Shown piece after piece: positions 46,657 to 56,026 of a stretch of 64,000 nt of DNA. This stretch comes from Vibrio mimicus (GTDB lineage: Bacteria > Pseudomonadota > Gammaproteobacteria > Enterobacterales > Vibrionaceae). The stretch is from contig NZ_CP077426.1 in the NCBI RefSeq assembly GCF_019048845.1, positions 1,721,501 to 1,785,500 of the forward strand, written 5' to 3'. The translations under genes and the position numbers were made by a program. Position 1 is the stretch's first letter; every line of letters begins with the position of its first letter. The notes under the pieces are model-generated. The model was not told the DNA's origin. It saw nothing but the letters and a program-made list of their open reading frames with translations, and searched no databases.

Positions 46657-47565
46657 TTATTTAATGTTGAGGAAAGCCGCTCCGCGCACACCACCGGAGT
46701 CGCCATGTTTGGCTTTAACGATTTTCGGGCATTTCGCAACAGAGAGCAGATGCTTAGGCACTCGCTTTGGCATCTCTTCATAAATCAGATCGTAGTTTGA
46801 CAAACCACCACCTAACACAACGACGTGTGGATCGTTCGCGGTAAAGATGTTACCGAAACAGATCGCCAACAGCTCCATAAAGCGCTCAACGTGCTCAACG
46901 GCTTTGGCTTCACCCTCTTTCTGTGCGTTGATGATCTCAATCGCCTTTTTCTTTTCGCCGTAGTAGTGCTCATACAACAGCTCAAAACCACGACCAGAAA
47001 GATAGTTATCCATACAACCTTTGTTACCACAACCACAGCTGAGCAATGGCGCTTTTTCACCAAGATGGAACCAGGCATCAATCGGTAGGCGCATGTGACC
47101 AATTTCACCTGCAACGTGGTTACGGCCTGAAAACACTTTGCCTTCGTAGACTAATCCGCCGCCAAAGCCGGTGCCTAGAATCAAGCCCATAACGGATGTG
47201 GCATCTTTTAGTTCATCGTCCCAAGCTTCAGAGAGTGCAAAACAGTTAGCATCGTTTTCTACTTTTACAGTGCGACCCAGTTTCGCTTCCAGATCAGCGC
47301 GCAGTGGTTTACCTTTTGCTGCAGGTACGTTCACCGTTAATACGCAACCATCATCGGCATCTTCCATTCCCGGAATACCAAGACCAACAGTGCCTTCCAC
47401 TCCAAACTGAGCATCGTATTTCTGTACCAACCCAGCGATGGTGTCGATTAATTTTGCATAATCATCGGTCGGTGTCGGTACACGTTCAGTCGCTACACGC
47501 TCTAAATGCTCGTTGAACGCACCAAATTCAATTTTGGTTCCGCCAACATCAAAGCCGTAATACAT
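46657..47565 (-). CDS. nagK: N-acetylglucosamine kinase, ROK family
   Basis: Phosphorylates N-acetylglucosamine from cell wall or chitin recycling. The 302 residues carry the ROK ATP motif ([14 protein letters not shown]), the substrate region [20 protein letters not shown], the zinc-binding HMRL...[17 protein letters not shown], and [12 protein letters not shown]. NagK is the closest match I know. GAGGAG-type ribosome site precedes the ATG. The next gene upstream on this strand is 164 bases away, so it is probably transcribed alone. Confidence 0.9.
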   Translation of the reverse strand: MYYGFDVGGTKIEFGAFNEHLERVATERVPTPTDDYAKLIDTIAGLVQKYDAQFGVEGTVGLGIPGMEDADDGCVLTVNVPAAKGKPLRADLEAKLGRTVKVENDANCFALSEAWDDELKDATSVMGLILGTGFGGGLVYEGKVFSGRNHVAGEIGHMRLPIDAWFHLGEKAPLLSCGCGNKGCMDNYLSGRGFELLYEHYYGEKKKAIEIINAQKEGEAKAVEHVERFMELLAICFGNIFTANDPHVVVLGGGLSNYDLIYEEMPKRVPKHLLSVAKCPKIVKAKHGDSGGVRGAAFLNIK

Positions 47566-47729
47566 GGCCTTCTCTCCTCAATTTCCTATCCCAGCCTTGG
47601 GGAAAAAATAAAAAACATAAAAGTGACGCGTATTATCCACAAGGCGGTGCCAACAGTCCGTGACAAACCACTTATTTATCCTGCGAATGCCACTAATTGC
47701 GCAATAAGTGTTCAGCTTCACAATCAAGT

Positions 47730-48467
47730 TTAGAGGCAGCTCTCGCTTTGCTGGTGTGCAATCCATCGTTGCAATGCGGGTTTAGTAATACTCGGCTTAT
47801 TGCGTGATTTACAGGTCAGGTATGTTTCTTTGAATGCATCGAACCACAGCGATAAAGTGTTTGCTGAGCATCGATCACCAAACATTTCCAACACTAAGCT
47901 GGCCACTTCTGCCGTTGCCAAGTGCTGTTCGTTTTCCGATTTACGCATGATGTATTGCGATAAGCGTTCCGGCTCCACCGAAACCAAAGGTAATGGTGCA
48001 AGATACGGAGATTTGCGAAAGATGCGTTTCGCTTCGCGCCAACTACCATCAATCAGCACCAACAGCGGTTTTTTACCGGCAAACTCCGTTGGGATCGGGC
48101 TTAACACGCGGGATTTGTCCTCTTCCGTATCAGCAGGAAAAATCAGTACTGGGTAGTAAGCCGGATGACTGAGTAGCGCAAGCATCTCTGGGTTTGGCTC
48201 AGTACGACTCCATTGATACACATAGGTCTCTTTCACCGTATCCGCAATCAAACGCCCTGTGTTGCTCGGTTTAAACACTTCGTTTTCAGAGACAATCAGC
48301 AGTACCGCCACTTGGCTTTCAATATCAGGCTGATGGGCGCACAAACAGTGTGTTAACTCAACCAGACAGTAAGGACAACGTCTTATCTTGCCACCCCGTG
48401 CTAAAAATGGCTTGGTTGAACGTTCTAGACGATATTGATATAAGTGGTGAAACGCGTGAATTCTCAT
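47730..48467 (-). CDS. tapT: DTW-domain tRNA-uridine aminocarboxypropyltransferase
   Basis: Enzymes of this DTW family add a 3-amino-3-carboxypropyl group from SAM to uridine in tRNA (acp3U47 by E. coli TapT/YfiP). The 245 residues start at the ATG at 48467 (MRIHAFHHLYQYR). Visible: a zinc-like cysteine set (RRCPYCLV...HCLCAHQ), SENEVFKPSNTGRL and the D-x-x-W motif LIDGSWREAKRIFRKSPYL. The frame continues 59 codons upstream into the divergent promoter region of the next gene, which I reject. The symbol is by similarity to YfiP. Confidence 0.83.
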   Translation of the reverse strand: MRIHAFHHLYQYRLERSTKPFLARGGKIRRCPYCLVELTHCLCAHQPDIESQVAVLLIVSENEVFKPSNTGRLIADTVKETYVYQWSRTEPNPEMLALLSHPAYYPVLIFPADTEEDKSRVLSPIPTEFAGKKPLLVLIDGSWREAKRIFRKSPYLAPLPLVSVEPERLSQYIMRKSENEQHLATAEVASLVLEMFGDRCSANTLSLWFDAFKETYLTCKSRNKPSITKPALQRWIAHQQSESCL

Positions 48468-48567
48468 GGTGCAAACGACTGGCTCAAAAATGGCAGCGAT
48501 TTTACTGACCACTTGGGTTTTGCGCCAGTAAAGTTTGCATGCAAAAAGTATGTGCGAGGAAAGCAAC

Positions 48568-49359
48568 ATGAATGGATCTATAGAGCTTATTCGATTAGCC
48601 ATTTTTTTCGCTGTATTGGTGATCTGCGCGTTATGGGAATCCAATTATCCGCGGAAAAACCTTTCACAAAGTAAGCGAGTTCGGTGGTTAAACAACCTTG
48701 GATTAGTAAGCTTTAATAGCGTTTTGCTTTCTCTGCTGATGCCTTTTCTCGCTTTTAGCGCCGCACAGTGGGCAGAAACCCGGCAATTCGGTTTGCTCTA
48801 CTGGTTAGAAATTCCGCCAACAATAGCTTTGATTGTTTCCGTTATCCTATTGGATGCTGTGATTTATTGGCAACACTTGCTATTTCATCGCATTCCTTTG
48901 CTATGGCGTCTGCATCGTATGCATCACGCGGATCAAGACATCGACGTGACAACCGGCAGTCGTTTTCATCCGCTCGAAATTATCATTTCCGCATGGATTA
49001 AAATTGGTGCGGTGACGTTATTGGGAGTCTCCCCAATTGCGGTAATAGTTTTTGAAGTGCTGCTGAATGCAAGCGCGATGTTTAACCACAGTAACGCCAA
49101 GCTGCCCTACAAAATCGATCAATGGTTACGTTTATTGGTGGTAACACCGGACATGCACCGAGTCCACCACTCCGTATTAGTGCACGAAACCCACTCTAAC
49201 TTTGGCTTTTTCCTCTCCATATGGGATCGACTGTTTAGAACTTATATTGCGCAGCCTGAAATGGGCCACGAACGGATGAAGATTGGTCTGCCACTGTTTC
49301 GTAAAACACGAGAACAGTGGTTGGATAAAATGCTGACTCAGCCCTTTCGTGAGCGCTAA
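48568..49359 (+). CDS. Sterol desaturase / fatty acid hydroxylase superfamily membrane protein
   Basis: Di-iron membrane oxygenase family, 263 residues with about four to five helices. The histidine boxes are present: HLLFH, LHRMHH, NHSN and HRVHHS (DAVIYWQHLLFHRIPLLWRLHRMHHAD; TPDMHRVHHSVLVHETHSNFG). The substrate cannot be told from sequence; bacterial members act on lipids. The ATG at 48568 has GAGGA seven bases upstream, so the 11 extra upstream codons are rejected. Divergent from the DTW gene. Confidence 0.88.
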   Translation: MNGSIELIRLAIFFAVLVICALWESNYPRKNLSQSKRVRWLNNLGLVSFNSVLLSLLMPFLAFSAAQWAETRQFGLLYWLEIPPTIALIVSVILLDAVIYWQHLLFHRIPLLWRLHRMHHADQDIDVTTGSRFHPLEIIISAWIKIGAVTLLGVSPIAVIVFEVLLNASAMFNHSNAKLPYKIDQWLRLLVVTPDMHRVHHSVLVHETHSNFGFFLSIWDRLFRTYIAQPEMGHERMKIGLPLFRKTREQWLDKMLTQPFRER

Positions 49360-49590
49360 ATCAATCTAGTGGAGATTGGCATAATCTATATAGGCTAAAG
49401 CTTACTCAGCAACCGAAGTAAATTGCGCGCTAATCTGCTGTATGCAACGTAAACGAGTGACAGATAAGCTAATCATCAGTATGGTTATGTCCAGAAACAC
49501 AATCCTTAGCTTAACTATCCTCTTCAATTTGAAGACAAATGTTTTTTAGGGAATGGTTGTTTATTCCATTTTTTGTCAATAAGGTGATTC

Positions 49591-50091
49591 ATGTTGACGG
49601 CGAAACAAACCTGTTCTGTTTTTTTTCTGTTACTGCTTGTGGGATGCACTTCAACGCCCCCTTCAGAACCAGACTCATCATCGGCAACTTCTGATTTCAG
49701 CAATACTTCTACTCCGAGCTTTTCAAATGTTTTTACCGAATGGAGTGGTGTACCGTACCGTTTGGGTGGCGTAAGTAAAAATGGGATTGATTGTTCCGCT
49801 TTTGTACAAATTGCTTACCGAGATGCATGGCAACTCGATTTGCCACGCACAACACAATCTCAAGCGCAAACCGGTCAGAAAATTACCTATGAGCAAGCGC
49901 AATATGGGGATTTGGTTTTCTTCAAGACATCCCGTACCAACATCCACGTTGGCGTTTATTTGGGAGATAAGCAGTTCATGCACGCTTCAACATCAAAGGG
50001 CGTGATCATTTCACGTATCGACAACCCTTATTGGGCTTCAAAATTCTGGCATTTCAGGCGGATTGAAAATCCGCCTTTGATGTCCAATTAA
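49591..50091 (+). CDS. nlpC: NlpC/P60 family lipoprotein
   Basis: Predicted peptidoglycan endopeptidase anchored as a lipoprotein. The 166 residues begin with a signal and lipobox (LLLLVGC, lipidated Cys at about 19), a Ser/Pro-rich spacer, then the NlpC/P60 domain with catalytic Cys in NGIDCSAFVQ, His in TNIHVGVYLG and a third polar residue in FMHAST. E. coli NlpC is similar in length. AAGGTG lies before the ATG. A GC-rich hairpin (50056-50076) at the 3' end of the gene could act as a terminator. Confidence 0.9.
   Translation: MLTAKQTCSVFFLLLLVGCTSTPPSEPDSSSATSDFSNTSTPSFSNVFTEWSGVPYRLGGVSKNGIDCSAFVQIAYRDAWQLDLPRTTQSQAQTGQKITYEQAQYGDLVFFKTSRTNIHVGVYLGDKQFMHASTSKGVIISRIDNPYWASKFWHFRRIENPPLMSN
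50056..50080 (+). terminator. Possible terminator within the nlpC 3' end
   Basis: AGGCGGATT / AATCCGCCT with a 3-base loop, followed by TTTGATG, inside the last codons of nlpC and 26 bases before the convergent DUF3802 gene. The T tail is short. Confidence 0.4.
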
Positions 50092-50101
50092 TGCATGGGC
50101 A

Positions 50102-50443
50102 TTAGTCGTAATGAGCGACGGCTGAATCGAACAAGTTTTTCACTAGTGCGATATATTCATCCAGAAACACGATTTGCTCATTAGTTGCTGGGCGATGCCA
50201 AACACCAGCAAGCACTTCACCCAGATCTTCAACTACAGAGTCTGCTTCTTTGAGTAATTGGAAGCGGACACTGGAATGCAGCTCTGGGTTTTGTTCAAAA
50301 ATAGCCATAATGTTGCTTGCCACCATATCCGTGATGACATCTTCAACACTTTCGCTTCCCGTATCCCCTTCCTGAGTGAAAACATCCATATTGAAAGAGA
50401 GATGTTCAATCAGGGCCAGATATCCATCGGTTTCTACAACCAC
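50102..50443 (-). CDS. DUF3802 family protein
   Basis: A 113-residue acidic, helix-rich protein (MVVETDGYLALIEHLSFNMDVFTQEGD) that I recognise as DUF3802, a family of Vibrio and relatives with no assigned role. I place the start at the GTG at 50443, which has GGAG seven bases upstream; the ATG at 50524 would add 27 basic residues lacking any ribosome site. Convergent with nlpC. Confidence 0.75.
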   Translation of the reverse strand: MVVETDGYLALIEHLSFNMDVFTQEGDTGSESVEDVITDMVASNIMAIFEQNPELHSSVRFQLLKEADSVVEDLGEVLAGVWHRPATNEQIVFLDEYIALVKNLFDSAVAHYD

Positions 50444-50845
50444 ATTCGTTCTCCGCTTTACTGCTACTGTTCGCCAGTTAGTTACTATCTTATTTAATAC
50501 TAAGACATGAATAGCCATTTTCACAGATGGCAGGTGCCAGTTGCTGCACTTTCCATCACAAGTCCAATGAAATCGCTCATTCCTGAGTAATTATGAGCTA
50601 AAACCCACAAATTGAGGCTCGGTTTAACTCAATATCAAAAAAATATTTTTTACGCTCTCATCGCTCACCTTGTTCAAGATAGTACGAAAGTGAACTTAAT
50701 GATTTTATGAGTTAAATCACACTTGACTGCATCTGTTTCTGCAATTTTTAATCAAATAGGATTTATGTGCGTTCATAAACTTTCATATTGGCAAGCTTGA
50801 CATACACTAGCATGTATCCCTTACCAAAAGCCGAGGGCTTGAATT
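50444..50845. other. 402-bp intergenic region between DUF3802 and the fructosamine-kinase-like gene
   Basis: Very AT-rich, no convincing gene. It must hold the DUF3802 promoter (minus) and the kinase promoter (plus). A CRP-like site and a TTGACA (about 50798-50803) are the only recognisable elements; no good -10 sits 16-18 bases after that TTGACA. Confidence 0.5.
50706..50721. promoter_or_regulatory. Candidate CRP site
   Basis: TATGAGTTAAATCACA fits TGTGA-N6-TCACA with one mismatch. It lies about 125 bases before the fructosamine-kinase-like gene. Tentative. Confidence 0.35.
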
Positions 50846-51712
50846 ATGTGGCCAGCAATTATTCAGCAATTGTCCGAACAAATGGGCAAGGATTTTCACC
50901 TAGTTGAAAAGGAAAAAGTGCATGGAGGTGACATTAATGAATGCTTTATGGTCAGCGACGGTGTTGATCGTTACTTTGTGAAAACCAACCAGCGTGAATT
51001 CTTAAGTAAATTTGAAGCTGAAGTGGAAAATTTACGTGTAATGAGAGATTCCAATACCGTGCTAGTTCCTGATTATATTGTGCACGGTACAAGTAAAACT
51101 CATGCTTATCTAGTGCTTAACTACCTCGCCATCAAGCCACTGGATGACGCTGAGAAAAGCTTTGATTTTGGTGTTCAGCTCGCCAGTTTACATCGCTGGG
51201 GGGATCAAAAAGAGTATGGCTTCGATTTCGATAACTACATCGGCGCTACCGTTCAACCGAACCCTTGGCACAAAAAGTGGGCATTGTTCTTTGCTGAACA
51301 ACGCATCGGTTGGCAGTTACAATTGCTGCAAGAGAAAGGCATTCATTTAATTGATATTGATGAGTTTGTGGAGCTAATAAAAACTCGACTATCCAACCAC
51401 TCTCCTCGCCCCTCACTTCTGCATGGCGATCTCTGGTTTGGTAATGTTGCCAATTCAGTTCAAGGGCCTTTGTGTTTTGATCCTGCTTGTTATTGGGGTG
51501 ATCGAGAGTGTGATATTGCACTCGCAGAATGGTTTGGTGGTTTCCAGCCTGAGTTTTTCCAAGGTTATGAGAGTGTTTGGCCGCTGGATTGGGGCTATGA
51601 AGAACGTAAAGATATCTACAACCTCTATCATGTACTCAATCATTACAATCAGTTTGGTGGACATTACTTAGACGAAGCGCAGAAGTTGTTAGATAAAATC
51701 TTATCTTACTAA
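50846..51712 (+). CDS. Fructosamine kinase family protein (YniA-like)
   Basis: Kinase of the fructosamine-3-kinase / ketosamine-3-kinase family, thought to phosphorylate sugars attached to amines as a deglycation step; the bacterial substrate is not settled. The 288 residues show GGDINECFMVSDG with the ATP lysine in RYFVKTN, the catalytic HGDLWFGNV and metal-binding FDPACYWGDRECDIALAEWFGGF. GAGGG lies about seven bases before the ATG. Confidence 0.88.
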   Translation: MWPAIIQQLSEQMGKDFHLVEKEKVHGGDINECFMVSDGVDRYFVKTNQREFLSKFEAEVENLRVMRDSNTVLVPDYIVHGTSKTHAYLVLNYLAIKPLDDAEKSFDFGVQLASLHRWGDQKEYGFDFDNYIGATVQPNPWHKKWALFFAEQRIGWQLQLLQEKGIHLIDIDEFVELIKTRLSNHSPRPSLLHGDLWFGNVANSVQGPLCFDPACYWGDRECDIALAEWFGGFQPEFFQGYESVWPLDWGYEERKDIYNLYHVLNHYNQFGGHYLDEAQKLLDKILSY

Positions 51713-51743
51713 ACCATCAGTGGTGATAATCACTTTCCCGAGC

Positions 51744-51766
51744 TGGCATTCGCCACCTGAATGCCA
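51744..51766 (+). terminator. Hairpin after the fructosamine-kinase-like gene
   Basis: TGGCATTC / GAATGCCA with a 7-base loop, 31 bases after the stop. The following sequence has only scattered T residues, so it is a weak terminator candidate. Confidence 0.4.
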
Positions 51767-51872
51767 ACCATTGATTTTATTGTTTATCTTCAAAATTTAG
51801 ACTTAATTATTCTCTTTAAGAAACTTCCCTGCTTAGTATTACTGTATCTCAAAGGACGTAAGGAATAGAGAT

Positions 51873-52076
51873 ATGAGAAACTTCACGGAAAAGTCAGTTA
51901 ACTGCCCACATTGTGGTCACGGTATTCGTTTGACTTTGGATGCTTCGAACGGGAGTCAGGAGTTTTATGATGATTGCCCTGCGTGCTGCCATGCTATACA
52001 TCTCAATATGATGGTTGATGAGTTGCACGACATCATAGAACTCTCTGTTGATGCTGACGATGAGCAAATTTTCTGA
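51873..52076 (+). CDS. CPxCG-type cysteine-rich zinc-ribbon-like protein
   Basis: A 67-residue protein with two CPxC pairs: NCPHCGHGI near the N-terminus and DCPACCHAIHLNM in the middle, which should bind one zinc. It belongs to the CPXCG family of unknown function. An AAGGAAT ribosome site precedes the ATG, and a hairpin follows the gene. Confidence 0.85.
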   Translation: MRNFTEKSVNCPHCGHGIRLTLDASNGSQEFYDDCPACCHAIHLNMMVDELHDIIELSVDADDEQIF

Positions 52077-52114
52077 TCAGCCACTTTTTATCGAATAGAA
52101 GATAAAAAGTGCAT

Positions 52115-52142
52115 AAGGGCGCCAACTAAGGCGCTCTTTTCC
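52115..52142 (+). terminator. Probable terminator after the CPxCG gene
   Basis: AGGGCGCC and GGCGCTCT pair around AACTAA, followed by TTTTCC. Confidence 0.7.
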
Positions 52143-52337
52143 ATTCAGTATGGCAACAGGTATTGGCATGCACTGATTGGTAAGCTCAGTCATCATTAAA
52201 CAATCTGTGATTTACATCAGTTTTTCATGGAGCTTATTGCGACATTTCATTATCATTCCCTCCATTGCCATGTGTTGAGTATCCCCAGCTCGCCGCAGCT
52301 AAAATCCCTTTGCTTTCCTTCCTCTTTGGAGAACTTC

Positions 52338-53711
52338 GTGCATCGTTACAAAAAAGAAGCATCAAATTTAATTAAATTAGCTACACCAGTGCTGATTGCC
52401 TCCGTCGCGCAAACAGGTATGGGCTTTGTCGATACCATTATGGCCGGCGGTGTGAGTGCCATTGATATGGCGGCGGTATCAATTGCAGCGAGTATCTGGC
52501 TACCTTCCATTCTGTTTGGTGTGGGTCTATTGATGGCACTCGTACCTGTCGTTGCGCAGCTCAATGGTGCTGGCCGTCAACATAAAATTCCATTCGAAGT
52601 GCACCAAGGGTTAGTGCTTGCGCTTTTGGTCTCAATTCCCATCGTTGCGGTACTATTTCAAACCCAGTTCATCATTCAGTTTATGAATGTGGAAGCCGCG
52701 ATGGCGATCAAAACCATTGGCTATATGCACGCTGTAATGTTTGCCGTACCTGCCTATTTGCTGTTTCAAGCACTTCGCAGTTTCACCGATGGTATGTCAC
52801 TGACCAAACCTGCAATGGTGATTGGTTTTATTGGTTTGTTGCTTAACATCCCACTGAACTGGATCTTTGTGTATGGCAAATTTGGCGCACCTGCGCTAGG
52901 TGGTGTGGGTTGTGGTGTAGCAACCGCGATCGTGTACTGGATCATGCTATTCTTGCTGTTTTTTTACATTACGACTTCTAAACGTTTAGCGCATGTGAAA
53001 GTGTTTGCCACTTTCCATAAACCACAGCCTAAAGAATTGATTCGTTTGTTCCGTTTGGGCTTTCCCGTTGCTGCAGCACTGTTCTTTGAAGTGACCCTAT
53101 TTGCTGTAGTAGCACTGATGGTGGCACCTTTAGGCTCAACAGTAGTCGCCGCCCACCAAGTTGCCCTAAACTTCTCTTCACTTGTGTTTATGTTTCCAAT
53201 GAGTATTGGGGCAGCTGTATCCATTCGTGTAGGACACAAACTGGGGGAGCAAGATACCAAAGGCGCAGCCATTGCCGCCAATGTTGGCTTGATGACAGGC
53301 TTGGCAACTGCTTGCATCACGGCTTTGCTGACAGTGCTGTTTCGTGAACAAATTGCACTACTCTACACAGAGAACCAAGTTGTGGTTGCTCTAGCAATGC
53401 AATTATTGTTGTTGGCAGCCATCTATCAATGTATGGATGCAGTACAAGTCGTCGCGGCAGGGTCATTGCGTGGCTATAAAGACATGACAGCAATCTTCCA
53501 CCGCACTTTTATCTCTTACTGGGTGTTAGGTTTGCCTACGGGTTATATTTTAGGTATGACCAATTGGCTGACAGAACAGCCATTAGGTGCGAAAGGCTTC
53601 TGGCTTGGCTTTATCATCGGGCTTTCTGCAGCAGCTTTGATGCTAGGTCAACGTCTGCATTGGATTCAAAAGCAGAGTGATGACAAACAGTTGCACCTTG
53701 CGGCCAAATAG
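52338..53711 (+). CDS. norM: Multidrug efflux pump NorM (MATE family)
   Basis: Inner-membrane Na+-driven exporter of fluoroquinolones and cationic dyes, 12 helices. Sequence is almost the V. cholerae NorM I remember (ATPVLIASVAQTGMGFVDTIMAGG; DAVQVVAAGSLRGYKD), with a handful of substitutions. I choose the GTG at 52338, which has GGAG six bases upstream, giving 457 residues as in E. coli MdtK. The published 461-residue form would start at the TTG four codons earlier (52326), which lacks a ribosome site. Confidence 0.95.
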   Translation: MHRYKKEASNLIKLATPVLIASVAQTGMGFVDTIMAGGVSAIDMAAVSIAASIWLPSILFGVGLLMALVPVVAQLNGAGRQHKIPFEVHQGLVLALLVSIPIVAVLFQTQFIIQFMNVEAAMAIKTIGYMHAVMFAVPAYLLFQALRSFTDGMSLTKPAMVIGFIGLLLNIPLNWIFVYGKFGAPALGGVGCGVATAIVYWIMLFLLFFYITTSKRLAHVKVFATFHKPQPKELIRLFRLGFPVAAALFFEVTLFAVVALMVAPLGSTVVAAHQVALNFSSLVFMFPMSIGAAVSIRVGHKLGEQDTKGAAIAANVGLMTGLATACITALLTVLFREQIALLYTENQVVVALAMQLLLLAAIYQCMDAVQVVAAGSLRGYKDMTAIFHRTFISYWVLGLPTGYILGMTNWLTEQPLGAKGFWLGFIIGLSAAALMLGQRLHWIQKQSDDKQLHLAAK

Positions 53712-53726
53712 TCACCGATGAAAATG

Positions 53727-53752
53727 AAGGCCAGCGATATGCTGGCCTTTTT
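53727..53752 (+). terminator. Intrinsic terminator after norM
   Basis: AAGGCCAGC / GCTGGCCTT around GATAT, followed by TTT. It is close to symmetric and may also serve the convergent ligase gene. Confidence 0.87.
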
Positions 53753-53847
53753 ACTACGGGATATGGATATGAATGTCCCCCAAACGCTTACTGCTCTTGT
53801 TATTGGTAACCACTGTTCAAGCGTTGCCGCATTACTGTGGGCGCAAA

Positions 53848-54696
53848 TTAGTAATTGACTCTTTCTCGAACATAGCGAGCAAAGCGCGGTTTACCCTCTG
53901 TTGTTAGACCATTGAAACGATAAGTGATCAAGCTACCTATTTTAGGTGGGTTTTCCCTTTCCTCATCGTTAAAGCCACTGCCAATATAAAACTCAACTCC
54001 ATCAGACGTGCGAACTAAAATCGAACCCATCTTCCCTTTGTATTTGCCTGAGCCAAGGCGATAGCCAATCACAGTTGCTTCCGCATCTTGGTATTTTTTA
54101 AGTTTGAGGAGATCGTTGCTACGCCCAGCTTGATAACGAGCATCAATCTTGCGCAACATCACACCCTCACCCGATTTCCCACTGATGTTGTCAAGGTAGC
54201 TAAGCAATTCTTGCTCCGACTTGATGGGCGTGTGCTCGATGTATTTGATATGTTTTTTATTCAAGTTTCCGACTAAATACACAAGGTTGTAGTAACGCTT
54301 GCTGTAATCGCCTGCGGCTTCTGGCATATCAAATAGCATGTACTGGATTCTCCGCCATGCCTGTTCCGAAGGTTGACTATCCAATACGGTCTGTTGTACT
54401 AGCGAAAAATTCCCATGTCCTGCCCATAACTCGCCCTCGAGAGGATATGACGGGAGTGACTCTATAAACCAAGCGGGAGCTGAAATAGGGTTGCCATTGC
54501 GTGTAACGAGCTGTTTTCCAGTCCAAATGGCTCGAATGCCATCCAGCTTTTCACTTTTCCAATAATCGTAAATATTGATGCCATGTTGATAGTCGTTAGC
54601 AAAGGTGATGGGGATGAAAGCTAATGGTCCGTCATTAGCCGTAGTGTGCTGCGAGGAGAGTATTGCGACAGCAGTTAAAGTTAAGCGAATCAGCAT
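53848..54696 (-). CDS. ATP-dependent DNA ligase with signal peptide (Lig E type)
   Basis: Minimal ATP-dependent ligase of 282 residues. The nucleotidyl motif I is SEKLDGIRAIW with the adenylated Lys; motif IV-like SGEGVMLRK and motif V LLKLKKYQDAEATV are clear, then an OB-fold domain (KGKMGSILVRTSDGVEFYIGSGF). A hydrophobic signal peptide (MLIRLTLTAVAILSSQHTTA) marks export to the periplasm, the hallmark of the Lig E group. The ATG at 54696 has AGGGA eight bases upstream. Possible roles are repair or joining of imported or extracellular DNA; this is inference. Confidence 0.9.
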   Translation of the reverse strand: MLIRLTLTAVAILSSQHTTANDGPLAFIPITFANDYQHGINIYDYWKSEKLDGIRAIWTGKQLVTRNGNPISAPAWFIESLPSYPLEGELWAGHGNFSLVQQTVLDSQPSEQAWRRIQYMLFDMPEAAGDYSKRYYNLVYLVGNLNKKHIKYIEHTPIKSEQELLSYLDNISGKSGEGVMLRKIDARYQAGRSNDLLKLKKYQDAEATVIGYRLGSGKYKGKMGSILVRTSDGVEFYIGSGFNDEERENPPKIGSLITYRFNGLTTEGKPRFARYVRERVNY

Positions 54697-54847
54697 GGTC
54701 AAGTCCCTAATGAGAATGCCGAAACATTTTCATTAGGGATGCGGCTCAGTGAAAGTGTGAAGTTTTGACGATGCGAAACAGTTCATCAAATCTACTTATA
54801 GAGTAAACACCAAATTACAGAACAATGTTCAAGTCATAGTGAAATAG

Positions 54848-56026
54848 TTAAGAGTCCTGTGTCGATTGCGTTTGTCGCAATTGGGACAAGTATTTAATCC
54901 ATTGTTTGGCACTTTCAGAAGTTTGGATGCTGTCCGCTCTCTTCGCCTGTACTAAGGCCGCCTCTAGTTGATTCAGCTTATAAAGCGCTCGAGTTTTCGC
55001 TAACGCGACTTGCGCTTGTCTATCGCGCTCTTTGACTTGATCAAGTTCGGCTAACGCTTGCTCATACTCCCCTTCTTGCAATAAAAGTTGCGCCACATAC
55101 CAGTGATATTTCGCGTCTTTCGTGGAAGCTAAACGCCAGGTTTTAATGGCATGATCCCACTCTTTAGCGCGCTGCCAATAAATGGCTCGTTCGGTAATGA
55201 GTTGTAGATTGCTTTCCGCTTCTTCCAAGGTTTCCATCACTCGAGCTGCACGCTCTGGTACCCCATTTTGCGCGTAGAGCTGAGCCAGCAATCGTAAATC
55301 TTGCTGGTTGAGTTCGACCTTTTGCATTTTGGCGAGGGCTAAAGTGCTGAGTGCCTCTTTCTTCAACCCAACACGCAGCTCTAGGCTCACCAGTTGACGC
55401 CACCAAGCACTCTTTTTCGGCTCCAGTACCAACAAACGTTTCAAAGTGGTGATCGCAGGTTTCCACTGCTCCAAATTAAGTTCAGCGCCCAATTGTAGTG
55501 AAAGTGGCAATACTGCATCTTGCGATTGGAACTGTGCGTACTGCTTAATCCCTTTCAGGACAGATTTCCACTCTTGCAACTGAAAATGCAGTTGAGAAAT
55601 TCTCAGCCAAAGCTCATCGCCTTTTTGATTTGCTGGAATAGATTCTGACAGCACATAGTAATGCTTCAGTGCCGGACGATACTCTTGTTGGCTGGTCAGT
55701 AGATCAGCCAACATTTTCCGAGTTGACCAAGCTTGTTCATCTTGCAGCTCATTACTTTCTACCGCCAATTTCAGTGATGAAATCGCTGCGGGGATTTGCT
55801 CATTCTGCCAATAGAAAACGCCAAGCATACGGGCAACGTAAGCACGGTCATAACTTCTGCTCAGTTCTGTTTGCTTAAGAACTTGAATCGCCTCTTTCAC
55901 CTTGTTTTCTTGTGCCAACTGATTCGCCTTGACGACTTTGCTAGCCGTAAACGGGCTTAGCTCTGCGGCATGACTCACAACAGATAAACAGGACAGAAGA
56001 AGATAACTTAAGATTCGTCGTTTCAT
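54848..56026 (-). CDS. TPR-repeat periplasmic protein of the TonB2 operon
   Basis: A 392-residue secreted protein (signal peptide MKRRILSYLLLSCLSVVSHAAE) made mostly of tetratricopeptide-like helical pairs, for example AYVARMLGVFYWQNEQIPAAISSLKLA and LAQLYAQNGVPERAARVMETLEEA. It is the last gene of the TonB2 operon and overlaps tonB2 by 4 bases (ATGA). Likely a structural or partner protein of the TonB2 complex; the exact job is not known to me. Confidence 0.85.
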   Translation of the reverse strand: MKRRILSYLLLSCLSVVSHAAELSPFTASKVVKANQLAQENKVKEAIQVLKQTELSRSYDRAYVARMLGVFYWQNEQIPAAISSLKLAVESNELQDEQAWSTRKMLADLLTSQQEYRPALKHYYVLSESIPANQKGDELWLRISQLHFQLQEWKSVLKGIKQYAQFQSQDAVLPLSLQLGAELNLEQWKPAITTLKRLLVLEPKKSAWWRQLVSLELRVGLKKEALSTLALAKMQKVELNQQDLRLLAQLYAQNGVPERAARVMETLEEAESNLQLITERAIYWQRAKEWDHAIKTWRLASTKDAKYHWYVAQLLLQEGEYEQALAELDQVKERDRQAQVALAKTRALYKLNQLEAALVQAKRADSIQTSESAKQWIKYLSQLRQTQSTQDS

